Shown here piece after piece: positions 7,732 through 16,330 of a stretch of 64,000 nucleotides of DNA (positions are counted from its first letter, which is position 1; each line of letters starts with the position of its first letter). The translations under genes were made by a program, and so were the position numbers. The stretch spans positions 1-64,000 of the forward strand of contig JAYUKY010000121.1 in assembly GCA_043764015.1 (NCBI GenBank). The letters run 5' to 3'. Origin of the DNA: JANYGM01 sp043764015. GTDB taxonomy: Bacteria > Bacteroidota > Bacteroidia > Cytophagales > Thermonemataceae. Below the pieces are notes generated by a model, which searched no databases, was not told the origin of the DNA, and saw only the letters and a list, made by a program, of their open reading frames with translations.

Positions 7732-8538
7732 ATGAATAATCTAAGCGTTACTACTGTTTTGCTGATAATCAATGTGGTAGTTTTTATAATAGGAAATTTA
7801 TTAGAAAAAACTTTTAATATAAGCGAGCATTTTGCTTTGTATAGCGTTTTTTCTTCTAATTTTCAGCCTTATCAGTTTTTGACTTATATGTTTTTGCACG
7901 CAAATATGTTTCATATTTTTAGCAATATGATTGGTTTGTGGAGTTTTGGACGTATTTTGGAACAAACATTAGGATCAAAACGTTTTTTGATTTTGTATTT
8001 TGTTTGTGGTGTTGGAGCGGCTGGTATCAATATGTGTGTGAGCTACTTGGAAGTTAAGAAATTAGAAGATGCCGCTGCTGCCTATATTAAAAATCCTAAT
8101 TATGATGATTTTTTGCGTTTTATTCGCAAAGAAGCTCCAGAATTTAATAATAAAGCAGTAAAAGATATTTCAGAAAAATACGAAGAAAGTATCAATAACC
8201 CCAAAGAATACGCTGATTACCAAGATGCTACAAAAAATGTAGTAAAGATGATTACTGAAAGAAAAAGAGATTTTTCTCCCTCGCTTGTGGGGGCGTCTGG
8301 CGCAGTGATGGGAGTTATTTTGGCTTTTGCCTTGCTTTACCCAAATTTGGAAATGATGCTTTTGTTCCCGCCTATGCCCATAAAAGCAAAATATATGATT
8401 TTCTTTTATATAGGAATAGAAATTTATGCTATTTATGCTAATCAGGTAGATGATAATGTGGCGCATTTTGCACATGTTGGAGGAATGATTTTTTCCTTAA
8501 TCTTGATAAAACTCGTCTGGAAAATGAAAGCCAGATAA
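7732..8538 (+). CDS. Rhomboid family intramembrane serine protease
   Basis: This polytopic protease cleaves transmembrane substrates within the bilayer. The catalytic serine lies in GASGA (about residue 189) and the catalytic histidine in HVGG (about 248). The conserved first loop, FLHANMFHIFSNMIGLW (about 55-71), is also present. A soluble insertion of about 75 residues rich in charged residues separates the third membrane helix from the GASGA helix; it is longer than in the E. coli enzyme and seems typical of Bacteroidota members. The ATG at 7732 was chosen over an upstream in-frame TTG at 7705, because that stretch overlaps the repeat tract. The substrate is unknown. Confidence 0.9.
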   Translation: MNNLSVTTVLLIINVVVFIIGNLLEKTFNISEHFALYSVFSSNFQPYQFLTYMFLHANMFHIFSNMIGLWSFGRILEQTLGSKRFLILYFVCGVGAAGINMCVSYLEVKKLEDAAAAYIKNPNYDDFLRFIRKEAPEFNNKAVKDISEKYEESINNPKEYADYQDATKNVVKMITERKRDFSPSLVGASGAVMGVILAFALLYPNLEMMLLFPPMPIKAKYMIFFYIGIEIYAIYANQVDDNVAHFAHVGGMIFSLILIKLVWKMKAR

Positions 8539-8540
8539 GA

Positions 8541-8582
8541 AAGAAGTACGAAATAAGAAGTACGAGGTACGAATATGAAACA
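8541..8582. repeat. Gene-boundary tract, GTACGA type
   Basis: Iterated AGTACGAAATAAGAAGTACGAGGTACGAATATG follows the rhomboid stop and continues into ACATTGATTATTCAC. On the minus strand this reads as a core followed by TTCGTACCTCGTACTTC, ending against the stop codon. Confidence 0.7.
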
Positions 8583-8654
8583 TTGATTATTCACAAAATT
8601 AAGCAACTAAAATTCATTTTTCAAAGAGGATTATTTTGTCAAAATTTACCTACA

Positions 8655-8710
8655 AAAAAAGAATTCAATAAAAAAATAGGATAATGCTATTTTTTTATTG
8701 AATTCTTTTT
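8655..8710 (+). terminator. Long AT-rich hairpin terminator
   Basis: AAAGAATTCAATAAAAAAATA pairs almost perfectly with TATTTTTTTATTGAATTCTTT across an 8-9 base loop and ends in a T run. It lies between the rhomboid gene and the HMG-CoA reductase gene. Confidence 0.75.
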
Positions 8711-8772
8711 ATATTTAGCCTTTAATTTCAATTTATCTAAACATATCTAAGTAAATTTTTAAACAGAATTTT

Positions 8773-10323
8773 ATGAATCTAATCCCAAGTATGATTTTGA
8801 AGCAGCTTTACACACGTGGAAGCTTGCGCAACGACAAACAAGGCATTGTTTTTTCTATCAAAAACCGCCTAAGTGATGCAAAACTTACAGGTTTGAAAAG
8901 TCTTCTTGTAGGCGACAAAAGTATTCCGTTGTCTGATATTTTTGTGGATACTGGTGATGGCATTATTGCTGCAACAGACATCTCTTCAAGCAGTCCTATT
9001 GATTTTCCTTTGAGAAAAAACATCAATATCATTGCTAAAATGGACGTTTTGGCTGATGGAAAGTACAAAATTGAAATTGGTTTTGAGGCTAATCCTTTTG
9101 GTGCGCTCAAAATTAAGACTGATGACTCTATTATCAAGGTAGAAACACAAGGGATGCCAAAAATTCCTCGTAATGATATGGATGATTACTCGCCAGAAGC
9201 CATCAAAGCTCGTCAGAAATTTGTAGAAGATTACTCTAAAATGAAAATTGAGCATATCAGCAAATATTCTTTTGACCCACATATCACCAATGGTAATTGT
9301 GAGCATTTTATTGGTGTGGCGCAAGTGCCTATGGGTATTGCTGGTCCACTTACGGTCAATGGCGAACACGCACAAGGTGATTTCTTGATACCAATGGCGA
9401 CCGCAGAAGGTACACTTGTTGCCTCTTACAATAGAGGTATGAAGGTTTTGAATATGAGCGGTGGCGTTACTTGTACTATTATTGGTGATTCTATGCAACG
9501 TGCGCCTGTTTTTGTTTTTGAAAATGCTCGTGAGGCTCGTGAATTTGAAAAATGGACACAAGCTAATTTCAAAAAAATTGCAGAAGAAGCAGAAGCTACT
9601 TCTAGCGTTGCTAAATTACAATACATTGATTCTTATTTGTCTAACAAATTTACTTTCTTACGTTTCAATTTTTCTACTGGTGATGCTGCTGGTCAGAATA
9701 TGGTGGGACGTGCAACTTTTGCTGCAAGTAGTTGGATGTTAGACAATTATGAAGCTGGTAAAATCAAAGAATTTTACTTAGAATCTAATTTTGCAACAGA
9801 CAAAAAAGCCTCTCAAATCAACATTATGCGTACACGAGGCAAACGTGTGGTAGCAGAATGTAAAATCAAAAGAGAAGTTTTGACGCAATATATGCGTGTT
9901 GAGCCTGAAAATTTGATGTCGCACTCAAGAGTGGCAAATGTTGGTTCTATTCTTTCTGGTGCAAATAACAACGGCTTGCACTCTGCTAATGGTATTACGG
10001 CATTGTTTATTGCTACTGGGCAAGATGTAGCCAATGTTTCTGAATCTTCTGCTGGGATTTTGTACTCTGAACTTACGCCAGAAGGTGATTTATATATGAG
10101 TATTACTATTCCTTCTTTGATTATTGCTACTTATGGTGGTGGCGTGAAACTTGCTACTCAAAATGAATCTTTGGAGATTTTGGGTTGCTCTGGAAAAGGA
10201 AAAGTAAACAAACTAGCTGAAATCATTGCAGGTGTTGTGCTTGCAGGTGAAATTTCGTTGGCTTCTGCTATTTCTTCTTCTGACTGGGTTTCTAGCCACG
10301 AACAATTTGGTAGAAACCGCTAA
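8773..10323 (+). CDS. Hydroxymethylglutaryl-CoA reductase
   Basis: This enzyme reduces HMG-CoA to mevalonate, the committed step of the mevalonate route to isoprenoids. The catalytic set is complete: glutamate in ATAEGTLVAS (about 212), lysine in DKKASQIN (about 344), aspartate in GQDVAN (about 418) and histidine in SSHEQFG (about 509). The motif DAAGQNMVGR binds NADP(H)/substrate in relatives. The sequence pattern, with DKK and a late histidine, is closer to class I than class II. About 100 N-terminal residues before the catalytic domain form an extra domain seen in Bacteroidota homologues. No other mevalonate gene is nearby, and the window also encodes IspG of the alternative pathway. Confidence 0.93.
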   Translation: MNLIPSMILKQLYTRGSLRNDKQGIVFSIKNRLSDAKLTGLKSLLVGDKSIPLSDIFVDTGDGIIAATDISSSSPIDFPLRKNINIIAKMDVLADGKYKIEIGFEANPFGALKIKTDDSIIKVETQGMPKIPRNDMDDYSPEAIKARQKFVEDYSKMKIEHISKYSFDPHITNGNCEHFIGVAQVPMGIAGPLTVNGEHAQGDFLIPMATAEGTLVASYNRGMKVLNMSGGVTCTIIGDSMQRAPVFVFENAREAREFEKWTQANFKKIAEEAEATSSVAKLQYIDSYLSNKFTFLRFNFSTGDAAGQNMVGRATFAASSWMLDNYEAGKIKEFYLESNFATDKKASQINIMRTRGKRVVAECKIKREVLTQYMRVEPENLMSHSRVANVGSILSGANNNGLHSANGITALFIATGQDVANVSESSAGILYSELTPEGDLYMSITIPSLIIATYGGGVKLATQNESLEILGCSGKGKVNKLAEIIAGVVLAGEISLASAISSSDWVSSHEQFGRNR

Positions 10324-10325
10324 TC

Positions 10326-10365
10326 TTTGAGGTTGGAGGTTTGAAGTACGAGGTACGAAATATCT
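10326..10365. repeat. Gene-boundary tract, GTACGA type
   Basis: GGAGGTTTGAAGTACGAGG and TACGAAATATC lie directly after the HMG-CoA reductase stop and belong to the family at 8541, 17960, 47080 and 48975. Confidence 0.6.
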
Positions 10366-10370
10366 ATTAT

Positions 10371-10422
10371 AATAAAAAAGTGTTTTCAAATCTTACAAGA
10401 TTTGAAAACGCTTTTTTTATTA
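10371..10422. terminator. Bidirectional terminator
   Basis: AGTGTTTTCAAATCTT pairs with AAGATTTGAAAACGCT, with A and T runs outside. It lies between the convergent HMG-CoA reductase and barrel-protein genes and could serve both. Confidence 0.8.
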
Positions 10423-10457
10423 TTTCAACTCGTTGTTTGTATTCTCAATTCTTTCTC

Positions 10458-11075
10458 TTACCAAAAAGAAAAATTAACTGTTATTTGTCCCGTATAGCCA
10501 CGCAAAGCCTCTGCATTAGTATTTGGATAAACATAACCACCGTGAATATTTACAAAAATATTAGGTTTTGCAACTACGTGTAAGCCTGCAACAGGCGTAA
10601 TTTGAAAAGAAGAACTAATTTGTTTTTGGGTAATACTACCAATTTCTACCCCAAAATAAGGAATTAAAAAATCACGTTTAGGTGTTCTTTCAAACGAAAA
10701 AGTAACGCCAGCAGAATAGGTGAGCATTGTAGCAATATTTTTTTTAGAGCTATTCAAAACACCCAATTTGCCATAAAAACGAACGTGACTAGGTCCTCTT
10801 CTATTATTTTGGTTGATTTTTGAGAAAAATAAAAAATCAATATTTCCACCAGAAAAAACACCTAATGTGTCGTCAGAAGGTGCATAAACAGTAAACCCTG
10901 CACCAGGCATAAAATACAAATCTTCATCATTTGTATAATTTTTTGTTTTCTTTTTGAGCGGAAGATCATCTCCGCTGTCTGTACCTGATTGTGCTTGTAG
11001 CGTGCTTGTAATACCAAAAGATGTTATTAAGCAAATTAAGAACACTGAAATTATTTTTTTTGTCAAAATTTTCAT
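10458..11075 (-). CDS. Outer membrane beta-barrel protein
   Basis: The 205-residue protein has a signal peptide (MKILTKKII, hydrophobic core, cleavage near LQAQS at about 29-30). After a charged, disordered linker (PLKKKTKNYTNDED) it shows alternating amphipathic strands and ends in VNFSFW, a C-terminal aromatic residue as expected for insertion by the BAM machinery. The function is unknown; it resembles small OmpW/OmpA-barrel-like proteins of Bacteroidota. It is a single-gene unit with terminator hairpins on both sides. Confidence 0.7.
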   Translation of the reverse strand: MKILTKKIISVFLICLITSFGITSTLQAQSGTDSGDDLPLKKKTKNYTNDEDLYFMPGAGFTVYAPSDDTLGVFSGGNIDFLFFSKINQNNRRGPSHVRFYGKLGVLNSSKKNIATMLTYSAGVTFSFERTPKRDFLIPYFGVEIGSITQKQISSSFQITPVAGLHVVAKPNIFVNIHGGYVYPNTNAEALRGYTGQITVNFSFW

Positions 11076-11180
11076 AAAAAAGTTTTTAAATTATTTAGAA
11101 TGATTTTTAGTTGATTGAGTTTGTTAAAATTTTCAAATTTAATAGCAAAACGAATGCCAAACCTAAATAGTATGCAACTT

Positions 11181-11226
11181 AAAAAAAAGTGGTTGAATTG
11201 TGTGAGCAATTCAACCACTTTTTTTA
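11181..11226. terminator. Terminator downstream of PfkB kinase gene region
   Basis: AAAAAGTGGTTGAATTG pairs with CAATTCAACCACTTTTT around a TGTGAG loop. A and T runs flank both sides, so it can act in either direction. Confidence 0.8.
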
Positions 11227-11239
11227 AATACAAAATTCT

Positions 11240-11276
11240 ACATTCGTATTTCGTACCTCAAACTTCGTATCTACTA
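11240..11276. repeat. Gene-boundary tract, TTCGTA type
   Basis: ACATTCGTATTTCGTACC and TCAAACTTCGTATCTACT run up to the stop codon of the minus-strand PfkB gene at 11277. Confidence 0.6.
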
Positions 11277-12200
11277 CTATGCTAATTGGATTTCAAATTG
11301 AGCCAAGTCAATAAATTCCTGCACACGTGAATTTACGTCATCTTGCGAGAGGTCTAAAAGGCGTTCTGTGCCAAATTTTTCTACACAAAGTGAAGCCATT
11401 GCAGAGCCATAAATCAAAGCACGTTTCATATTATCAAAAGAAATATCCTTTGTTTTTGCAATATAACCAATAAAACCACCTGCAAATGTATCTCCTGCAC
11501 CTGTTGGGTCAAATACTTCTTCTAATGGAAGTGCTGGGGCAAAGAAAATTTGGTCTTTTTGGAAAAGTAGTGCTCCGTGTTCTCCTTTCTTGATAATGAG
11601 GGTTTTAACGCCCAATTCCATAATTTTTTTAGCTGCTTTTACCAAAGAATATTCACCAGAAAGTTGTCTAGCTTCTTCATCATTGATAGAAAGTACATCA
11701 ACGAGTTTGATGGTTTCTAGCAAATCAGGCATTGCAATTTCCATCCAGAAGTTCATTGTATCCATTACAATAAGTTTTGGACGGTTTTTTAGGCGTTCTA
11801 TGACAGTTTTCTGAACAGCAGGCGCAAGGTTTCCAAGCATCAAATACTCACAATCTTGGTAGCTTTCAGGGATAATGGGGTCAAAAGTTCCTAAAACATT
11901 GAGTTCCGTCACGAGTGTATCACGGCTATTCATATCATTATGGTACTTTCCAGACCAAAAAAATGATTTTTCATCTTCTTTAATCTGCAAACCTTCCGTA
12001 TTGACACCGTGCTTTTGTAGCATTTCAATATCAGATTTGGCAAAATCTCCACCTACAACTGCCACCAACTTAACATCTTTGGTAAAATAAGAAGAAGAAA
12101 GAGATATGTAAGTAGCTGCGCCACCAATAATTTTATCTGTTTTGCCAAAAGGCGTTTCTATAGCATCAAAAGCAACAGAACCAACAACAAGTAAACTCAT
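11277..12200 (-). CDS. PfkB family carbohydrate kinase
   Basis: This is a ribokinase-fold sugar or nucleoside kinase of 307 residues. The N-terminal GG motif is in IIGGAATYIS (about 24-33). The C-terminal catalytic signature DPTGAGDTFAGG (about 229-240) contains the catalytic-base aspartate of GAGD. The specificity is not evident; Bacteroidota proteins of this type are annotated only as sugar kinases. Its promoter element is at 12238-12245. Upstream it is separated from the oxidase gene by a palindromic repeat. Confidence 0.88.
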   Translation of the reverse strand: MSLLVVGSVAFDAIETPFGKTDKIIGGAATYISLSSSYFTKDVKLVAVVGGDFAKSDIEMLQKHGVNTEGLQIKEDEKSFFWSGKYHNDMNSRDTLVTELNVLGTFDPIIPESYQDCEYLMLGNLAPAVQKTVIERLKNRPKLIVMDTMNFWMEIAMPDLLETIKLVDVLSINDEEARQLSGEYSLVKAAKKIMELGVKTLIIKKGEHGALLFQKDQIFFAPALPLEEVFDPTGAGDTFAGGFIGYIAKTKDISFDNMKRALIYGSAMASLCVEKFGTERLLDLSQDDVNSRVQEFIDLAQFEIQLA

Positions 12201-12237
12201 ATTTTATTATTTTAATTTATTTAGAGATTTCAAAACG

Positions 12238-12245
12238 CAAAAATA
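12238..12245 (-). promoter_or_regulatory. -7 promoter element of the PfkB gene
   Basis: CAAAAATA on the plus strand reads TATTTTTG on the minus strand, 38 bases before the ATG. Confidence 0.45.
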
Positions 12246-12289
12246 CGTTAATAAGTCCACTTTTCCAAATGTTAAAAATTCGTTATTTA

Positions 12290-12347
12290 ATTGCCACAGA
12301 TGCACAGATAATACAGTTATTGTATTCATCTGTGCATCTGTGGCAAT
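12290..12347. repeat. TTGCCAC palindrome, copy 1
   Basis: ATTGCCACAGATGCACAGAT pairs with ATCTGTGCATCTGTGGCAAT around the loop AATACAGTTATTGTATTC. It abuts the stop of the oxidase subunit gene at 12350. Related copies are at 39164-39215 and 42094-42145. Confidence 0.8.
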
Positions 12348-12349
12348 TA

Positions 12350-13048
12350 CTATCTGTTGATAACTAAAAATACAAACAAATAAACCCACAAACCACCCAA
12401 AAAATGCCAGTAAATGGTACTCATTTGTATTCTTGTGGTTGCTTTTGAATGAACTTCGTATTTAAAAACGGCTATTCCTACCAAAAACAAAAATATAACC
12501 CCAGTAATTAGGTGCATTGCGTGCAAAAACAACAATACATAAACAAATGACCCAGAAGGATTTACGGCATTATTTGCTCTATCTACACCACCAAAATAAA
12601 TATTATTTTCTATCATTTCGCCACACGCCACCACTTGCAACACCAAAAACGTCACGCCAAGCACCATAGTAAGTCCCATAGCAATTTTCATATTTTTGAC
12701 ATTGTCTTTCTTAGCGGCATTATACGACCATTGTGCCGTAAAACTACTAATAATAATCACTACCGTACTCGCCCAAAGCGCATCAGGAAGGGCAAATTGT
12801 AGCCAATCTCCCTCTGATTGTCGCACAATGTAGGCGGAAGTCATAGAGGCAAAAATCATTACAATACTCACAATGAAAAGCCATAACATAAACTTTTTTG
12901 GGTGCATTGAAAATGTGGCTTCTGGCTCTTCATAAAAGTCTATGGCATCATTAAAATTGCTATTTAAGTCAAAATTAGCCTTAAAAGGCATATCTTGTAA
13001 TTTCAAAGGGTCTTTTATTTCTGGTTTTACTTCTTTTATTTCTGACAT
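12350..13048 (-). CDS. Cytochrome c oxidase subunit III family protein
   Basis: This is an integral membrane subunit of a heme-copper terminal oxidase. It has about five hydrophobic helices and the family features HAMHLITGVIF (about 175-185) and YWHFLGGLWVYLFVFL near the C-terminus. It has 232 residues; the first 55 are a soluble, charged extension before the first helix. The start at 13048 (MSEIKEV) is preferred to an ATG at 13087, because the promoter element at 13085-13092 would otherwise lie inside the gene. Subunits I and II are not in this window, so it is either a second copy or a gene separated from the oxidase operon. Confidence 0.85.
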   Translation of the reverse strand: MSEIKEVKPEIKDPLKLQDMPFKANFDLNSNFNDAIDFYEEPEATFSMHPKKFMLWLFIVSIVMIFASMTSAYIVRQSEGDWLQFALPDALWASTVVIIISSFTAQWSYNAAKKDNVKNMKIAMGLTMVLGVTFLVLQVVACGEMIENNIYFGGVDRANNAVNPSGSFVYVLLFLHAMHLITGVIFLFLVGIAVFKYEVHSKATTRIQMSTIYWHFLGGLWVYLFVFLVINR

Positions 13049-13084
13049 AATATTTTGAGATATTTTTTTATATAAGATTTTACG

Positions 13085-13092
13085 CAAATTTA
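13085..13092 (-). promoter_or_regulatory. -7 promoter element of the oxidase subunit III gene
   Basis: CAAATTTA reads TAAATTTG on the minus strand, 36 bases upstream of the ATG at 13048, which supports that start. Confidence 0.55.
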
Positions 13093-13228
13093 CGAGTTAT
13101 TTCTAACTTATTTAGCAAACTCAAATAATAAAGCAAAAGTTTTGATAACAAAATATTATTAACTGAAACAAATAAATATACATTTACGTAAATTCAAAAC
13201 AGAATCTAAGAACTCAAAACAAAATCTT

Positions 13229-14797
13229 ATGAAAAATTTATTTTTATCTATGCTTGTTGCAAGTAGTTTTTTTGCTTGCAAATCTAAGTCAGACCCTACA
13301 CCAGACCCTATTATCAGCACGCCAGTAAGTATTGTTTGTACTGCGCCAGCCGCTTTGGATATGACAGGAGCAAGCAACTGGGGAGACGGTACGTCTGCAA
13401 GTTGCACACAAACCGCCCTTCAAACCCTCATTACGGCAGGTGGGAAAATTAATTGTAATTGTGGCACTACGCCTTTTACGCTCACGCTTACAAGCTCGTT
13501 AGATGTGCCTGCATGCAAAGAAGTTATTATTGATGGAAAAGATATTTTAACCATTAGTGGCAATAATTCTGTTCGTATTTTTGACAAATTAGCCCCAGCA
13601 AATCAAGGGGAAGGCACTTTATTTGCTGTGCAAAATATGAAACTTATCAACGGAAAAGCTAACAACGAACTAGGCGGAGCGGCTATTTTGGGGAGATTTT
13701 TTGGTAGTTTGAAAGTTATCAATGTTACTTTTAATAACAATCAAAGCCAACTTTCTAACGCTGATGCTTGCGGTGCGATGCATACAGGAGGCTACAAAGA
13801 GGTTTTGTTTTCTAATTGTATTTTTAGCAACAACAAAGCGGCAAACGGTGGTGCTGTCGGTACTATTGGAAGTTCTCAAACTTTTATCAACTGTAAATTT
13901 GAAAATAATGAGGCTACAGGCACAGGAGGCACTTTTGACAAAGGCGGAAGTGGTGGCGCAATTTATGTTGATGGCGTTGACCAAAATGGCGTAAATAACA
14001 CAATGTCTATGTGCGGTTGTACTTTCATCAATAATAAGGCTAAATACCAAGCAGGCGCACTAAATGTTATTTTTTATGCAGGAAAAGGAAGTGCTTTGAC
14101 TATGGATAAATGCTCGTTTGAGGGCAATAGTTGTTCACCAGACAAAGGTGGGGCATTTTATTTTATGAATGGTAGCCTAAATCTTACTAATTCTACTTTT
14201 GCAGATAACAACACAATAGGGCTTGGTGGTGCAATTTGGACAACGAATTACAACGCAACTATCTCTAATTGCACTTTCAAAGGCAATAATGCTGTTAGTG
14301 GGAATGATGGTTTGGGTGGTGCGCTTGCCTTAGATGGTAGTGGTGCAAATAAAACGGCAACGCTTACGAATTGTACTTTTGCTGAAAATAGGGCTGGAAA
14401 CTTTGCTAGTGCCATTTTTAATGGTGGGAATTTGACTTTAACCAATAATTTATTTTACAAAAATAAGGTTGGTGTTGGTAGTCAAAGTAATGCAGATGCA
14501 GGCGCAGTCATCAATAAGCAATCTAATCTTACTGTAAATCAAGGAAATATGCAATTTCCAAAGGAATATACTAGCCAATTTGGAACAGCAGACGACAACT
14601 GGATTACAACTAGCGTTCTCACAACTGATGCGGGACTTCTGCCACTTACAGACAATACAGGTGCAACAAAAACAATGGCTCTTCCTGCCACAAGCACCGC
14701 AAAAGACAAAGGAACTAGCACAGGCGCACCTACAACAGACCAAAGAGGCAAACCTCGCAACGGAAATGTAGATATTGGTGCTTTTGAGGTGCAATAA
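13229..14797 (+). CDS. Lipoprotein with right-handed beta-helix and choice-of-anchor Q domain
   Basis: The protein starts with a lipoprotein signal (MKNLFLSMLVASSFFAC, lipobox cysteine at 17) and then SKSDPTPDP. From about residue 100 to 430 it is built of parallel beta-helix repeats of the form NCTFxxNxAxxGGAI, repeated around ten times, as in pectate-lyase-like and probable adhesin proteins. The C-terminus (TDQRGKPRNGNVDIGAFE) is the choice-of-anchor Q motif shared by surface proteins of Bacteroidota and related phyla. It has 522 residues. It is likely exposed on the outer membrane; no enzymatic residues were recognised. Confidence 0.85.
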   Translation: MKNLFLSMLVASSFFACKSKSDPTPDPIISTPVSIVCTAPAALDMTGASNWGDGTSASCTQTALQTLITAGGKINCNCGTTPFTLTLTSSLDVPACKEVIIDGKDILTISGNNSVRIFDKLAPANQGEGTLFAVQNMKLINGKANNELGGAAILGRFFGSLKVINVTFNNNQSQLSNADACGAMHTGGYKEVLFSNCIFSNNKAANGGAVGTIGSSQTFINCKFENNEATGTGGTFDKGGSGGAIYVDGVDQNGVNNTMSMCGCTFINNKAKYQAGALNVIFYAGKGSALTMDKCSFEGNSCSPDKGGAFYFMNGSLNLTNSTFADNNTIGLGGAIWTTNYNATISNCTFKGNNAVSGNDGLGGALALDGSGANKTATLTNCTFAENRAGNFASAIFNGGNLTLTNNLFYKNKVGVGSQSNADAGAVINKQSNLTVNQGNMQFPKEYTSQFGTADDNWITTSVLTTDAGLLPLTDNTGATKTMALPATSTAKDKGTSTGAPTTDQRGKPRNGNVDIGAFEVQ

Positions 14798-14965
14798 AAA
14801 ATAAATTAAAAAAGGTTTTTTTTAACAAGAAAATGGTTATATTTGCCTAATGTTTTTGAAGTGATTTCAGCTACAATAAAGCAAAACGAAGCTTGGTAAA
14901 AAATATTTGAAAAATAAGCATTATTTTATCAATTATTTTCTAATTTTTTACAACTTTCTTTGTCT

Positions 14966-14973
14966 TATTTTTG
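14966..14973 (+). promoter_or_regulatory. -7 promoter element of the small exported protein gene
   Basis: TATTTTTG matches TAnnTTTG, 47 bases before the ATG at 15021. A second match (TATATTTG) is at 14838-14845. Confidence 0.45.
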
Positions 14974-15020
14974 TCGTTATGCTATCACCTAAGAAACAAA
15001 AAATATTTACTACTACTTTT

Positions 15021-15419
15021 ATGAAAAATCTTATTAAAACATTCTGCTTATTTCTTGCGCTAATCATTGCTACAAGTAGTATTAGCCAGGCGCAATCACT
15101 TATTTTAGATGGTGATGTGCTTTTGGATAATCCTAATGAAAAATTTAAGAAACTAAAAAGTACAGCACCTTACAAAAAAAATCAGAAAGATAATCTTGCT
15201 CCGCTAAAAATCAAAAAAGAAGTTAAAATTGTTCAGCAAGAAGAAATAAAGGAAAATGTAAAAGAAGGCATCAAAGGGAAAACAAGTAATTTTACTGGAA
15301 ATACAGAAATTGACAATTCTAGTAATATGCAAGATGAAAATGAAGCACCTTACAAAGAAAATCTAATTAAAATTGTCCTTCAACTTTTTGCCTTTTGGAT
15401 AACCGCTAATTTCAGCTAA
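15021..15419 (+). CDS. Small exported protein of unknown function
   Basis: The protein is 132 residues from the ATG at 15021, where a classical signal peptide begins (MKNLIKTFCLFLALI, cleavage near SQAQS at about 23-24). An upstream ATG at 14907 would put a hydrophobic non-signal stretch in front and would lie before the promoter element at 14966. The mature part is lysine-rich and low in complexity (KKEVKIVQQEEIKENVK), and a hydrophobic C-terminal helix (IVLQLFAFWITANFS) ends the protein. The segment APYKKN recurs as APYKEN, a small internal repeat. No family was recognised. Confidence 0.55.
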   Translation: MKNLIKTFCLFLALIIATSSISQAQSLILDGDVLLDNPNEKFKKLKSTAPYKKNQKDNLAPLKIKKEVKIVQQEEIKENVKEGIKGKTSNFTGNTEIDNSSNMQDENEAPYKENLIKIVLQLFAFWITANFS

Positions 15420-15440
15420 GTAGTTAATAATCAATACAAA

Positions 15441-15484
15441 ATAAAAGCCGTTTTTTGTAAGATACAAACAACGGCTTTTTTTAG
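15441..15484. terminator. Bidirectional terminator
   Basis: AAAAGCCGTTTTTTGTA pairs with TACAAACAACGGCTTTTT. It lies between convergent genes ending at 15419 and 15490. Confidence 0.8.
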
Positions 15485-15489
15485 GCTAT

Positions 15490-15861
15490 TTATTTTGTCC
15501 ATTCTGTCCAAGGAATAACAAACGGCAAAACCAGTACCCAAATCAGAAAAAATAATGCCATTCCTGTTGGATAAGGCTGATTATTTCTAATGGCAGGCAA
15601 GGCGACTACTAAAAGCCAAGTTCCCTTGTAGATTAGCTGTACCAAAAGAATTGGTGAAAATGAAATTGGTCGCCAAAGCCCTAAAATTGATAAAATGGCT
15701 ATTGCTAACCAAAGACAACCTACAAGCCTTATTACTTCCGTTGGTTGGTACGCATTTTGAAAAACTGTTATTGCGGATTTGTTTGGGTTGAAAACTGATG
15801 TAATACTTATCCAACCTGCTACAATGATATTTGCTATATAAATTATTTTTAATGCTATCAT
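15490..15861 (-). CDS. Small integral membrane protein
   Basis: From the ATG at 15861 the protein has 123 residues and four hydrophobic segments. Its short loops contain FNPNKSAITVFQNAYQP and the C-terminus is PFVIPWTEWTK. The layout recalls DoxX-like and similar four-helix proteins, but no signature allows a firm call. A start at 15888 would overlap the preceding gene; the chosen start leaves a 10-base gap. It is the last gene of a minus-strand run with two regulators, an SRPBCC protein and an exported protein. Confidence 0.6.
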   Translation of the reverse strand: MIALKIIYIANIIVAGWISITSVFNPNKSAITVFQNAYQPTEVIRLVGCLWLAIAILSILGLWRPISFSPILLVQLIYKGTWLLVVALPAIRNNQPYPTGMALFFLIWVLVLPFVIPWTEWTK

Positions 15862-15871
15862 TTTTTTGATT

Positions 15872-16330
15872 TTAAAAAGTTCGTCCAATTCCTGTTTTTA
15901 GAACTGGATAAATTGCGTTGTTGTCTGCGTTTGTTGTTCGTCCAATTCCTAGTCTGCTGTCAAAAGTCCAAGCATTAGATTTTCCAAACCTGTACGCATA
16001 GCCGTAACCTGCATAAGGTAGAAAAGCAATATTTTTATCTTTACGCAAAAAGTCGTTTTCAATAAATGCAGTTCCAACAAATACAAAATGTTTATTCATT
16101 CTTTCGTTGATAAAATACTTCAAATTTATTCCGTGTGTATTGATAAAATTTGTTTCTAACTGAATAGTAATTTTATCAAATGTTCGCATTTCTAGTGTGA
16201 GCAAAGGGCTAAACGGTGGAAAAATCAGAAAACTTAATCTGATATTTCCAACTGGTAATTTAGGTTCGTTTGTTTGTGCTTGCAACCTCAAAGACATAGA
16301 AAACAAGCATAAGAAAATTATTATTTTCAT
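15872..16330 (-). CDS. Exported protein, probable small barrel
   Basis: The protein has 152 residues with a signal peptide (MKIIIFLCLFSMSLRLQAQ, cleavage after AQ at about 19). The mature region has amphipathic strands, with the pattern GYGYAYRFG and DSRLGIGRT, and ends in GIGRTF, a C-terminal phenylalanine. This fits a small outer-membrane barrel. Its start overlaps the stop of the SRPBCC gene by four bases (ATGA), so the two are probably translationally coupled. No family name can be given. Confidence 0.6.
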   Translation of the reverse strand: MKIIIFLCLFSMSLRLQAQTNEPKLPVGNIRLSFLIFPPFSPLLTLEMRTFDKITIQLETNFINTHGINLKYFINERMNKHFVFVGTAFIENDFLRKDKNIAFLPYAGYGYAYRFGKSNAWTFDSRLGIGRTTNADNNAIYPVLKTGIGRTF

